A stretch of 64,000 nt of DNA from Orbilia blumenaviensis (lineage: Eukaryota; Ascomycota; Orbiliomycetes; Orbiliales; Orbiliaceae), in contig JAVHNS010000002.1 of assembly GCA_036872755.1 (NCBI GenBank), forward strand, positions 1,178,001-1,242,000, in the 5' to 3' direction. The position numbers were made by a program, and so were the translations under genes. The notes beneath the pieces were generated by a model. The model was not told the origin of the DNA. It saw only the letters and a program-made list of their open reading frames with translations, and made no database searches. The first letter of the stretch is position 1; every line of letters begins with the position of its first letter. This document shows positions 51,000 through 61,236 of this stretch, one piece after another.

Positions 51000-53863
51000 A
51001 CAACTTTATGGAATCAAAGGGGTGCTCGGACACGGGTGGACAGGCGGACATGGGGAACCGGGCCGGTCCACATGGTTGTAGGGAATTTCCGAGATCTATC
51101 TTGGAATTTCCCACCAAAGACTTTTGTTATATTTTGATATGAGTCCAGTATTAAGATATGTACTAGACTTTGATATTCAGGCTAACTTTACACCTACGAA
51201 GCTCTACAAATCTGTCACGCGGCGCATCTTTATTATCTCGCGGTTTTCTTTGATTTACAATGTCACCTTTGTTACTTCCCCTTATCCTCCCTTTTAGCCA
51301 AATATATTCGTTCTGTGATTTCAAGCTCTTTTCCCTCGCCCTCCTCATCCGTCTACTTCCTTTTTGTTGTTCCTTTTTTTTTTTTCCCTTTTCCCTTTCT
51401 CTTTCACCACCTACCCCTTTTATAACGTTTCCCCCTTCTTTACCGCGTCCCAATCCAAAATTTCCCTTTTGAAGGATTGCGACACGGGAGCCCCCCATTT
51501 CCTACGGGTTTAGTCTATTTTGTTATAATTGAGCCATTATTTTTTGATTGAACTGAACACAGTTCTCCAACTGGGGTTTATTCTCAGGGTTTTTGATCCT
51601 CAAATTGTAGCTCCGTTACAAATATAGCGGTCTCTAAACTTGTAGCCAATTATTTTATTTCTATTTTTTATTTCTCTTTCCCTCTTTCCTTTTCCTTTGG
51701 AGTTACGTTATCCCGTTGAAGTTTTACTTTTCTAACATACCCCACTATTCTTCTCTGCTATTTTCTACATTTTCTCTTATTTCCTTTTTGATTATTCTCT
51801 TTTCGAACGACATGCCGATATCGAATTAACTTATCAATTTGATATTGATACATCGTCTTTCTTACCCCCTTTGGATATTAGTTGGCCATTTTGAACAAAT
51901 TGTGAGATTACGAGAACCCCGCTATTTTTTGTCTTTGAGCTTTTGTCTGTTTATCTCTGTTTGATATCGAGATATTTACTCATTCCCGCCCTGATCTGAT
52001 CGATAGCATATATATTATTATCCAACAGAGTCGTAGATACTACCTAGATCCTTCCCCAATTTCAAATGTTGTTCAGTGCGAGTCGGTTGGGTTGGGCTGA
52101 TTAACTTTTTTTCTTCTTCCCTTCACTTGCAATTGACTTGACATCTAGCTAATCCTTTGATCAATGTATCTTGATTCAACTGTTTAAAGCTAAAAGGCAC
52201 CTCTCTCTCTCTCTCTCTCTTTTTTTTTTTTTTTTGAAATGATTCGGTATAATTTGATTTACCTAGCCAGTTTACCAGAGACACGGAACCATCTCGTTTC
52301 ATCCTCCCCGCGATGCCTGTCTATATCACAGACCCTCGATCGCGATCGAGCCTCGAGCCTCGTCCCAACATCAAGTTTTATATACTACTGTCCTATGTGG
52401 CAAGGGGAACCGTGCGGCTCCTAGAAATTTAAACCCAACTGGCCGGAAAGTACGTAAAAAAAAAAAAACACTCTTTGGGGAAGTAATACAGAAAAGGAAA
52501 AGGCGCACGCGCAAGAGAAAAATAATTTTTTAGCATTGCAATGACAAGGTCAGCGCTAGGTCAAGCTCCCTGCTGGCTTGTTCCTTGGTCCAACTTTGTC
52601 TTCGTACATACGTTGTATCACGGACGGATTGCTCGCATCCGCTTGTAATTGTGTAATTGACTGCGGTACTCCACGTTTAAAATGATGGAGTTATATACCT
52701 TGCCAGTTAGCCCTCGTGATGCTTTTTTTTTTTTTTGTTTTGGAGTAACCTAGGCATATGGATAACGGGAAATGAAGCATAATCCCCAAGACGATTTGGC
52801 AAATCGGAAAGATTTAAGAGTGTGAAGCGGACATATGATTCCGTGTGACCGAAGGCAAAGACATTGGTTTTTTTTTTCACTATCTCTCAGCTTCTCTATC
52901 CCCTTCTCTTTCTCTTTCTCTCGGCGTGGTACGCACCAATAATAGCAGCTGATGCTAAGCACTTAAGTAGCTGAGCCTTTCTTATATTTGCAATTACGTA
53001 TACACTCAGTGGTATTGAAGCTTGGTAGCACTAGCGGTTCGGGTGATCTTAAGCATATAAGCTTTTTGGATATACAGTAGAGCCCAAGAGAGGATCTAGA
53101 ACTTGTATGATTGGCTGGATATATCTTTGTATTAAACACAATACTTACCTACTAATTTCTTTCTATTTCTCGGGATTTTGTATGCTCAGTCTATAGCTGG
53201 CCTTAGTTGCAGTTTGTGAATAGATTAGCTGGCTAGCTAGGCAGAGGGCTTGTGGATAAACGATATACGCAAGCTGGCGAGGCAAACCTAGGGCCAAGCC
53301 AAGCGTGCCTGGCTAAAGTTCGCAAAAGGCGAACAGTTACAATTGGGCTTCGTAAATAAAGAGCCGTGGATAAAAAGTTAGCAGGACCCTTACGTATACG
53401 TTGCCCTTCTGCCTACAGCAGGCAGGCTGGGTGGCCCTGTTGTAGTCTATAATAGAGCTGAAGGGGAAGAAGAAGAAAATGTTGCCTAAGTATATAGACC
53501 CTCTCTTACCACAAGTATGCATCACCATTTCCCAAACTACAAAGTTTCCAACGGCGGTATTATATACTTTATCTGGCTCTAGAATACCCAGAAGTGGCCG
53601 AAGTTCCAAGGCATCCTCAACCGCCGTGACATCACCCTGCTGTTCGGTTCGGGACGTTCTTTGTGGCTGAGCTGACCTTTGACTGACAGCAGTTGCAACA
53701 CCCCAAAAAAAGCCCCGCGATTTCCAACAACCGTTATTAACCTCAACCTCACTCCCCTCCTCCATTCCTCACCACCTCTACTATCATCCTCAAAATCGTT
53801 TTCCTGTAGGGGAAAGTACCAGTACCATAGACACGCCTTTTCGATAGGTAAAAACTATCCACA
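51000..53863. other. 2.9-kb intergenic region, Ras 3' UTR to fimbrin promoter
   Basis: No gene recognised. The first kilobase is T- and TC-rich (51280-52150), perhaps Ras 3' UTR followed by intergenic DNA. A (CT)10 run at 52201-52219 flows into T16 at 52220-52235. Short A and T tracts lie near 52456-52469 and 52723-52737. The right end carries the fimbrin promoter; the leader ends AAACTATCCACAATG. Confidence 0.45.
52201..52235. repeat. (CT)10 microsatellite joined to T16
   Basis: Ten CT units followed directly by a T tract. Likely to be length-polymorphic. No coding context. Confidence 0.9.
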
Positions 53864-56122
53864 ATGAACGCCATTAGGCTCGCCAAAAAGTACCCGCAGC
53901 TGGGTCAGGGCGGCATCATGGAGCTGCAGAACCAGTTCCTGCAGCTTGATGCCGATGACAAAGGTTATTTGGATGAAGCGACAGCGATTAAGGCTGTGCA
54001 GAACTTAGAGAGGAAGCAGTACGATGTTGTCCGACAGGCCCTCAAGGAGGTTGAATTGGATAGCTCGCGAAGAGTCGAGTTCGACGATTTCGTTGACGTG
54101 AGTAATATATCTTCTACCTAACTACCTATCTACCCAGCTCGCTGGAGCTCCAGTAATACGGTAAGCGGGGGGCTGACGTCTATGGATTCTCACGACCACA
54201 GCTTGTTTCCAAACTCCGATTAGCAGATGCACCGGCTGCGGCAATGCCATCAGCTATTCCTTCTGGCGTGGTTAGGAGCCGTGCTGGTTCGGCTGCTGGC
54301 GGTCCTCTACCGCCTTCGCCGGGCAAGAAACCACCAGCCGGCCAGATCCGGATGGGAGGCTCTACGTCGACGTCGCAACATACTATCAACGAGGATGAAC
54401 GAACTGAATTTACGCGCCATATCAATGCCGCCCTTGCGGGCGATGCGGATATTGGCGACAGATTACCATTCCCGACTGATACATTTGAGATGTTCGACCA
54501 GTGCAAAGGTGATTACTTTTCCTTTTTTTCTTTCTTTCTTAAATTCCCGAATTAATGGTGGGTAGAGGCATACTGATTTATATGGATTCTAGACGGATTC
54601 GTCCTCGCAAAACTCATCAACGACAGTGTTCCCGACACCATCGACGAGCGTGTTCTTAACCGTCCCAAGAACAAGAAGGCACTCAACGCCTTCCATATGA
54701 CCGAGAACAACAACATCGTCATCAACTCTGCAAAGGCCATCGGCTGTTCCGTTGTCAACATTGGTGCTGGGGATATCATTGAAGTTCGCGAGCATCTCAT
54801 CCTCGGGTTAATATGGCAGATTATCCGACGCGGTCTCTTGTCCAAGATTGATATTAGACTCCATCCGGAACTGTATAGGTTACTAGAGGACGGCGAGACA
54901 CTCGAGCAGTTCTTGAGACTCCCCCCAGAGCAGATCTTGTTGAGATGGTTCAACTACCATCTTAAGGCTGCGAACTGGAACAGGCGGGTTTCGAACTTTT
55001 CGAATGACGTTAAAGATGCGGAGAACTACACTGTCTTGTTGAACCAGCTTTCACCGGAACTTTGCTCCCGAGCTCCATTGCAGACGCGCGATTTACTCGA
55101 GCGCGCTGAGCAGGTCCTTCAGAACGCCGATAAGCTTGACTGCAGGAAGTTCTTGACCCCGAAGTCGTTGGTGGCGGGTAACTCGAAGCTTAACTTGGCT
55201 TTCGTTGCCCACTTGTTCAACACCCATCCATGCCTCGAGCCGCTTACCGAGGACGAGAAGGTTGATATCGATGACTTTGATGCTGAGGGTGAGCGCGAAG
55301 CTCGTGTCTTCACCTTGTGGTTGAACTCTCTTGACGTCACCCCATCCATCAATTCGCTGTTCGATGATCTTTCGGACGGTACGATTATCATGCAAGCATA
55401 CGACAAGGTCATCCCGGGCTCCGTCAGCTGGCGACACGTCAACAAACGTCCACAAGGTGGCGAGCTACAACGCTTCAAGGCTGTTGAGAACACAAATTAT
55501 GCTGTCCAGATTGGTCAACAGAATGGATTTTCGCTCGTTGGTATCCAGGGTGCGGATATTACGGATGGACAGAAGAAGTTAACGTTGGGACTTGTCTGGC
55601 AGTTGATGAGGAGGGATATCTTGAACACCCTGGGCGGGTTGGCGCAAAAGGCTGGCAAGAGGGAATTGTCAGATAGGGATATGATTGATTGGGCGAATGC
55701 AAAGGCTAGGCAAGGTGGCAAGCAGACGCAGATTCGGGGTCTTAAAGATCAAAATTTGGCGTCGGGTATTTTCTTGTTGGATGTGCTTAGCGGGATGAAG
55801 AGTGAGTATTACCTAACCGGATTGCGTGAAAGTATAGTGGGGGTTTTGGGCTAACCTTTGGGGTATAGGCAGCTATGTGGACTATGATCTTGTAACGCCT
55901 GGACGAACTGACGAGGACGCCTATCTGAACGCTAAGCTCAGTATTTCTATTGCGAGAAAGATGGGAGCTACCATTTGGTTAGTATATCTCGGGTTTGATA
56001 ATTATTGGGGGTTGAGCCGTGGCTAACAGCTTGATGATAGGTTACTGCCTGAGGATATCGTCGGACTACGAACCCGTCTTATTACCACTTTCATTGGTAG
56101 CTTGATGGCTGTTCCTCTCTAA
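53864..56122 (+). CDS. SAC6: Fimbrin (actin-bundling protein, Sac6-like)
   Basis: Fimbrin cross-links actin filaments in cortical patches and the endocytic collar of hyphal tips. Five exons (53864-54097, 54202-54508, 54593-55801, 55869-55977, 56041-56122) give 646 residues, the usual size. The N-terminal 80 residues form an EF-hand region (DADDKGYLDEATAIKAV). Four calponin-homology domains in two tandem pairs follow, seen from DGFVLAKLINDSVPDTIDER, LNRPKNKKALNAFHMTENNN, IGAGDIIEVREHLILGLIWQII, LWLNSLDVTPSINSLFDDL, GIQGADITDGQKKLTLGLVWQLM and ATIWLLPEDIVGLR to the end at MAVPL. The introns are 104, 84, 67 and 63 nt. Donors 2 and 4 are unusual (GTGATT, GTTAGT). Exon 4 ends inside the Trp codon (TG|G). 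Exon 2 carries a Pro/Gly-rich linker between the EF-hand region and the first CH domain. It converges with PGA2. Confidence 0.95.
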
Positions 56123-56626
56123 TTTAGTGATGGCTCCGTTAAGAACTCTTTTTCTTCTGCTTTGCCGACTTTTGGGGGGGCCTTTGCGATGCAAACTGTT
56201 TATGGCGGAAGCTAAGATTTGATTGTATAATGCCTGGGAGATGTTTAGTTTTATCACTAGGCTTTTCGTATTCGTGACAAAAATTATTATATTTCTTTTC
56301 ATTCCATATCGTTCGTACATGACTGACTGGCTGGCTGACCGACCGAACGTAAGAAGAAAACGAAAATACTATTCAAACCGCTCCTATTGATCCCGTGCCT
56401 CTGCCCCATTAGCTTGCGCAGGCAGAAAATACCATTCCCAATTGTAGAACCCAGTCTATACCGCGATGCTCGCCAAAGCCGTGAAATATATGTACACCAA
56501 AGTGAATGCTGATTACCATTATTTATATATCTATATGTCCCCCCCAAATTTGTGTTTTTTTTTTTTTTTTTTTTTTTTTGTTCAAGTAGGTGAGAAAGAG
56601 AGTTTTTGTCGTAAACATCATGTGGG
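56123..56626. other. Convergent gap between fimbrin and PGA2 with T25 tract
   Basis: 504 nt holding two 3' UTRs. T25 at 56555-56579 lies 47 nt past the PGA2 stop and reads as A25 on the PGA2 sense strand. No gene is seen; frames on the minus strand here are shadows of PGA2. Confidence 0.55.
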
Positions 56627-57073
56627 TTAATCGTGCAAAAATTCCTGAATCTCCTTGTCCTCTTCGTCTTCTTCCGCTTTAATCCGGTCCTCAATCTCCT
56701 TCTTCTTCCTAGCCCTCTCTTTCCTCTGCTGGAGTCTCTTCTTCCTCCCCCACCCTTCCTCATCGCTACTCTCATCATCATCGTCCAAATCGTGACCTTC
56801 GCCGGCGATAACCCTGACCTTCTGTCCTGTCGCAGCCATTGAATCCTGTTCGTTTTCCAGATCGATGGCGCGAGCATGATCTCGTTCTTGGTACTTGGCA
56901 CCGAGTTTCTCAAGGTATGGGCGGAGGAGAAGGTAGCCGCCGATTATGGCGATGAGGCGGATGTAATCTGTTCCCGTGAGTTTTCCGAAGGTACCAGAGA
57001 GGTTATCGGAGATACGGGTTTGAAGGCGACGGAACATGAGCGATGGGGTGAGGGGTTCTGCTTCGTCGGACAT
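56627..57073 (-). CDS. PGA2: PGA2-like protein trafficking factor
   Basis: A small ER membrane protein resembling yeast Pga2, needed for processing and trafficking of secretory cargo such as Gas1. A single exon encodes 148 residues. A short N-terminal region (RRLQTRISDNLSGTFGKL) leads into one predicted membrane segment (YIRLIAIIGGYLLLRPYLEKLG). The cytosolic remainder is highly charged: an acidic patch (DLDDDDESSDEEGWG), a long Arg/Lys/Glu helix (RKKRLQQRKERARKKKEIE) and an acidic end. This order matches the family. The ATG at 57073 is the first in frame. The gene lacks introns and is followed 47 nt later by A25 on its own strand. It diverges from the RING/ZZ gene across 1.2 kb. Confidence 0.85.
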   Translation of the reverse strand: MSDEAEPLTPSLMFRRLQTRISDNLSGTFGKLTGTDYIRLIAIIGGYLLLRPYLEKLGAKYQERDHARAIDLENEQDSMAATGQKVRVIAGEGHDLDDDDESSDEEGWGRKKRLQQRKERARKKKEIEDRIKAEEDEEDKEIQEFLHD

Positions 57074-58247
57074 GATTGTATTTTTTCTTCTTCTTTCTTT
57101 CTTTCTATATCTTTCTTTACTTTTTGCAAGCGAATTGAATTGATTGATTTAGTGAATTAATTAATTGGTCGGTCTACGGTAGCGAAAGTTTAAGATATAG
57201 AGACAGAGACAGAGAGGAATACGGAGAGAGGAAGATGGTGTTCAGTTGGTAGATGGAATGAGACTGAGTGGGTAGGATATGTAAGTAGGTATAGAGAGCT
57301 CAAGAGAAGAGAGAGAGAGAGAGAGATTCATTCGTTGGTTCGTTGGTTCGTTCCTTCGGTTCGGGTTTGGGAGGGACAGGGCATTTTATGGAACAAGTCG
57401 CGACTGAGCGGCAGCTGGCAGCGATTGGACGCCCGGCAAAGGACAGGCAGCTCAATGCGGCGTGAAACAACAGGCAGATGAAACTTCGAGGCTGGCAAAG
57501 GACAGGCTCCACGTAGTTTGTAGTCTTTGGTTTACTGCTACTTTACTTTATTTGTATTTTTTTTATTTTTTTGGGCGGGTCTCGAACAGCGGACAGCAAT
57601 GTGTGAAAAGTCGAGATACCTCTGGACGTTATGAAGACTGACATGTGTATGAATGAATGATCCTTCCCGTGAAGAATACTAGAATCTCAAGCTTCGATTG
57701 GTATCGTCTATCCATCCTTCTCTCCCTCCCTCTCCCTCCCTCTCCCTCCCTCTCCCATCTTCTTCCTCTCCCTCTCCATCTTTCTTCTTCTCTTCCCCTT
57801 CTCATCCCTCCTCCTTCTCTCTTACATAAAACCGCTACTGGTACAGTACAGTACCTACCTGTAGTATATGTATACTGCTCCTACTAACGACCACCATCCA
57901 TCGGGGACTGACCAGCTAACCTCTTTCCATCGACACTTTCCTTCCCCGTCGACCACTCACAGTCCATACTAATAGACATATCGCATACTGCCTGCCCGCT
58001 TTTTTTTTTCTCACTACTAGATCTGGGTCGCTGTCTCGCCTGTTTTTCCTTGACCTTCTTTCTATATCCGGCCAGCTGCCTACCAAGAAGCAGCCAGGAC
58101 AAAGCAAGAAGAGCAGAGCAGAGCAAGCTCTCCTCTCTCTTTCCTTCTTCTCTACAACCTACAAACCAAAAAAAAAAAGAGCTGTATACTACTGCTCGAA
58201 GCAAGATAGTACTTACCTATTCACATAATCCTCCTGCTGCTGGGATC
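57074..58247. other. Divergent promoter region of PGA2 and the RING/ZZ gene
   Basis: 1.2 kb with strong composition bias: purine runs (GA) at 57195-57330 and long pyrimidine runs at 57715-57830, including the decamer repeat listed separately. Both are common in fungal core promoters. No open frame here resembles a known protein. Confidence 0.5.
57721..57756. repeat. TCTCCCTCCC decamer repeat, 3.6 copies
   Basis: Three perfect 10-nt copies plus six bases of a fourth, within a longer polypyrimidine stretch upstream of the RING/ZZ gene. It may mark a nucleosome-poor promoter, which is only an inference. Confidence 0.9.
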
Positions 58248-59899
58248 ATGGATCTGAGGCATCAGAAAACACCTCTCCACCTCTCCGGGCGCATCGGATA
58301 CATGCGCTTCAATCCTCCTCCTCCGCCGATGCCATCACCAAAACCAACTGCTCTCGACAATTCTGATGCCATTAGCACTGATCTTGAGAAGGAATTGACA
58401 TGTTCCGTAAGTAGCCACTGTTTTTTTTTTTTGTTCTTGAGGGACAACAAACTGTATAACAAAAAAAAAACACTGAACTGGAGCTCATCTGACGTGACGT
58501 ACGGCATTCCGCCAAAAATAGATATGCACATCCATATTCCACCACCCCGTTACTTTGCTCGACTGTCTACACTCCTATTGTGGTTCTTGTGCCAAAGAAT
58601 GGTTTACATCTGCACCGTCTAACCCGCAAGCTGGTTCTTACCCTGTTTCAAAGGGTTGTCCGACATGTCGACAGACAGTTCGGGCTATCAAGCCTTCACC
58701 ACACTTAGCTTCCATAACCGAGTTGTTTATCAAACACAATCCTCAACATGCTAGGGATCCCGAGGAAATCGCGAGGCTGGCCAAAATATATACTCCTGGG
58801 GATAGGATCGCTGCGGATAGATCGCCAGGCGACAGCAGGAACCGTAGTCTATCAAGTCTTTCGAATCGTAGGGCTGGGGAAGGCTGGTGGGATGAATGGG
58901 TTGATGACCATGATGAAAATGAGGATCAGTTTTATGCAGCTGTCAGCGCTAGTTTGAGGGAAATGATTCCACGGGCTACCAACGGACTCATCTCGCCTTC
59001 TTCGTCGGTTAATGGTTATGCTGGGACTTCTTCGGGAAGTGGTAGTAATGGTACCTTGGCTATTCGACGCCCGGTTGCCCCTGTTCTGCCACCACCTCCC
59101 CATATAGCTGCTGCGGAAACGCCGCAGGTCAATTGCGATACCTGTCAAAAGGCCCATATCCAATCGACTGTGCATTACCATTGTGGCATATGCTGGGACG
59201 ATAATTTCGATATTTGTCAACAGTGCTTTTTGTCCGGGAAGCGGTGTCAAGGCCAACATGAGATGATTACGAGGAAGTGGAACTCTGAGAAGGCGAGCAT
59301 GGAGAAGGGGATATTTTGTGATATGGCGAATTGTAGGAAACTATGCAATGAGATATTCTGGTCGTGCTCGGTATGTATTCCTTGATTTTATTCCAAGGTT
59401 ATTCAGGAACATGGTCGGTTTTCTAACGCGGTACCCTTAGTCTTGCCCCTCTGGTACTGGAAGGTCTCAATACTGCCCAGAATGTGTCAACAGCGCTACA
59501 TCTTGCAACCATGATCTCATTGCGTACAGCGCTAGTGCCCGAACTCTGCGTCAATTTGGACTTGGGACTTTCTCCTATCGCCATGGATTGCAGAACCCGC
59601 AGGAACTCGTCCACCCAGCACCTGTGTCGGTAACTACTCGGTGCGATCTTTGTTCCGAGACGATCGCTCCTTCGACAACATATTTCCATTGCCGGTCTTG
59701 CCATAATGCTGACTGGGATTGTCATACTGCTTGCCTATCACATTATTCGCCCTGGAACTCGGACGGGGTCGCGAAATGCCTCGCGCGCCATCCACTACAG
59801 GCTTTGATCCAAGTGCAAATGCCTGATTCTAGGAACCCGACCCATTTTGTGAGGAGAGCATTGCCTACTACTGCCACACCCTTTAATGGTTCTAATTAA
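58248..59899 (+). CDS. RING finger protein with two ZZ-like zinc fingers
   Basis: Probably an E3 ubiquitin ligase. Exons 58248-58406, 58522-59370 and 59441-59899 (introns 115 and 70 nt; donors gtaagt, gtatgt) give 488 residues. The RING is split by intron 1 after ELTCS and is restored as CSICTSIF, giving a perfect C3HC4 set: C52, C55, C68, H70, C73, C76, C99, C102. After a Ser/Asn-rich linker come a ZZ-like finger from C258 (CDTCQKAHIQSTVHYHCGIC, then FDICQQC), a Cys-rich bridge (CDMANCRKLC, SCSSCPSG, QYCPEC) and a second ZZ-like finger from C404 (CDLCSETI, YFHCRSC, WDCHTAC). The protein ends FNGSN. The arrangement recalls CHFR-like ligases, but there is no FHA domain. The substrate is unknown. 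Earlier ATGs are absent from this frame. An 841-nt leader region separates it from the PGA2 end of the divergent promoter. Confidence 0.85.
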
Positions 59900-61236
59900 T
59901 AAGGGGACGAATAATAATATCCTGGTTATATATATTCAGGTTCACAGTCGACCGTGCCAGGCGTTCAATTACGACGAAACCCAACGACGAGTTTTCTTAC
60001 TGCTGATGACTGGGTGGTGGTTACGGATTTTTATTGCTTATTTTTTCTTTCCCCTTTATGAATCTTTCTTGGATCTTTTTTACGACCAAAATACGAATGT
60101 GTGTATCAAGAGGGCTTACATCGAGGTGCGATTTCGTGTTCACCCTTCGGAAAAATCATCATCTTTGGATACCCGAAAACATTAGCGACTGTCTGAGCGA
60201 CTGATTTTTATTTTTATTTTATTTATTTATTTTTTATTTGAGTTGATTTCGTGATTTCTGCTGTTTCTCACCTAGCGCATAGCGAGTTTAGCACCGAGCG
60301 AGTCTTTGATTTTTTTGATTTTTCCAGTCCTTTTTTGGTTGATGTTATTATTAACAGTGGAACGAATTTCTTTGAGTTTTAGGGGACGGTTGATTCTGCA
60401 TGTATCAGAGGGAGGGAAACTAAAAAAACGGGGAGGTTCTTTGATGATAATGGGACGGGTATATGGGAGGGTACCTAGGCTATAGTCTTGTTAGTTGGGA
60501 ATGGAGGGATCCTGTTTTTTTTTATTTTTTATCATTTATTCAGAAGTACTACTATTCTTATGAGATATCTTTCTGTGTGTACATTTAAAGGTTGGAATCT
60601 ACACGAGGTTTGGTACGGGGGCATGGCTGTGCACGTGTAGTAGCTAGTGGAGGTGTAGATCTAGATGCGTCTGGTCCTTTATCGATATGTGTTGATATAT
60701 GTGTCGATGTCTCGGCGCTGATGTGTTGCTGGGAGACCAGTTTGTTGTTGTTTGTTAGTCTATAACACAAGGTGTTGTATAGCATGTTTGACAGCATCTG
60801 GGCAACCTCTTTTGGAGGATACAAGCTTGGCATGCCCTAAAAGACAGTCCCATCAGCCAAATTGCCCACCCCAAAAACAGCAATAGCGACGTCAAAACAG
60901 CTAAAAAGCCCAATACTGGGGGGCCGAATTGTCCAATGATTGGACAGCCTTCGTGCTAATACCAATTTAGCCTCAGAACTAATGGCTATTAGTTGGGATA
61001 TCTACTGTAGTTGGCGTTAGTATGATTCATTATTGCCCGTTCTAGTCGTTTGGTGGTGTTTGAAAAATGTGTGGTTTCCCTTACACCTATTTTCCCACCC
61101 GATTTTGTGTTTCCCTCTAACTTCCTCCCCCCATCAGCAAGCATCATCGACCACCGACGACACTCAACCTCCTCCCTCCTCCTCCTCCACTTCCTTGACG
61201 GAACATCACGACTTTTACTAACGACATATAGACACA
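59900..61236. other. RING/ZZ 3' flank and eL19 promoter
   Basis: 1.3 kb without a recognisable gene. It is AT-rich at 60200-60560. A perfect 17-bp palindrome at 60930-60946 contains CCAAT on both strands. The last 130 nt before the eL19 start are strongly pyrimidine-rich (TTCCCTCTAACTTCCTCCCC), as usual for ribosomal protein promoters in filamentous fungi. Confidence 0.5.
60930..60946. promoter_or_regulatory. CCAAT-containing perfect palindrome upstream of eL19
   Basis: TGTCCAATGATTGGACA: two 8-bp arms around one base, each arm containing CCAAT, the core of the HAP/CBC complex site. It lies 291 nt upstream of the eL19 start. Binding is inferred from the motif alone. Confidence 0.4.
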
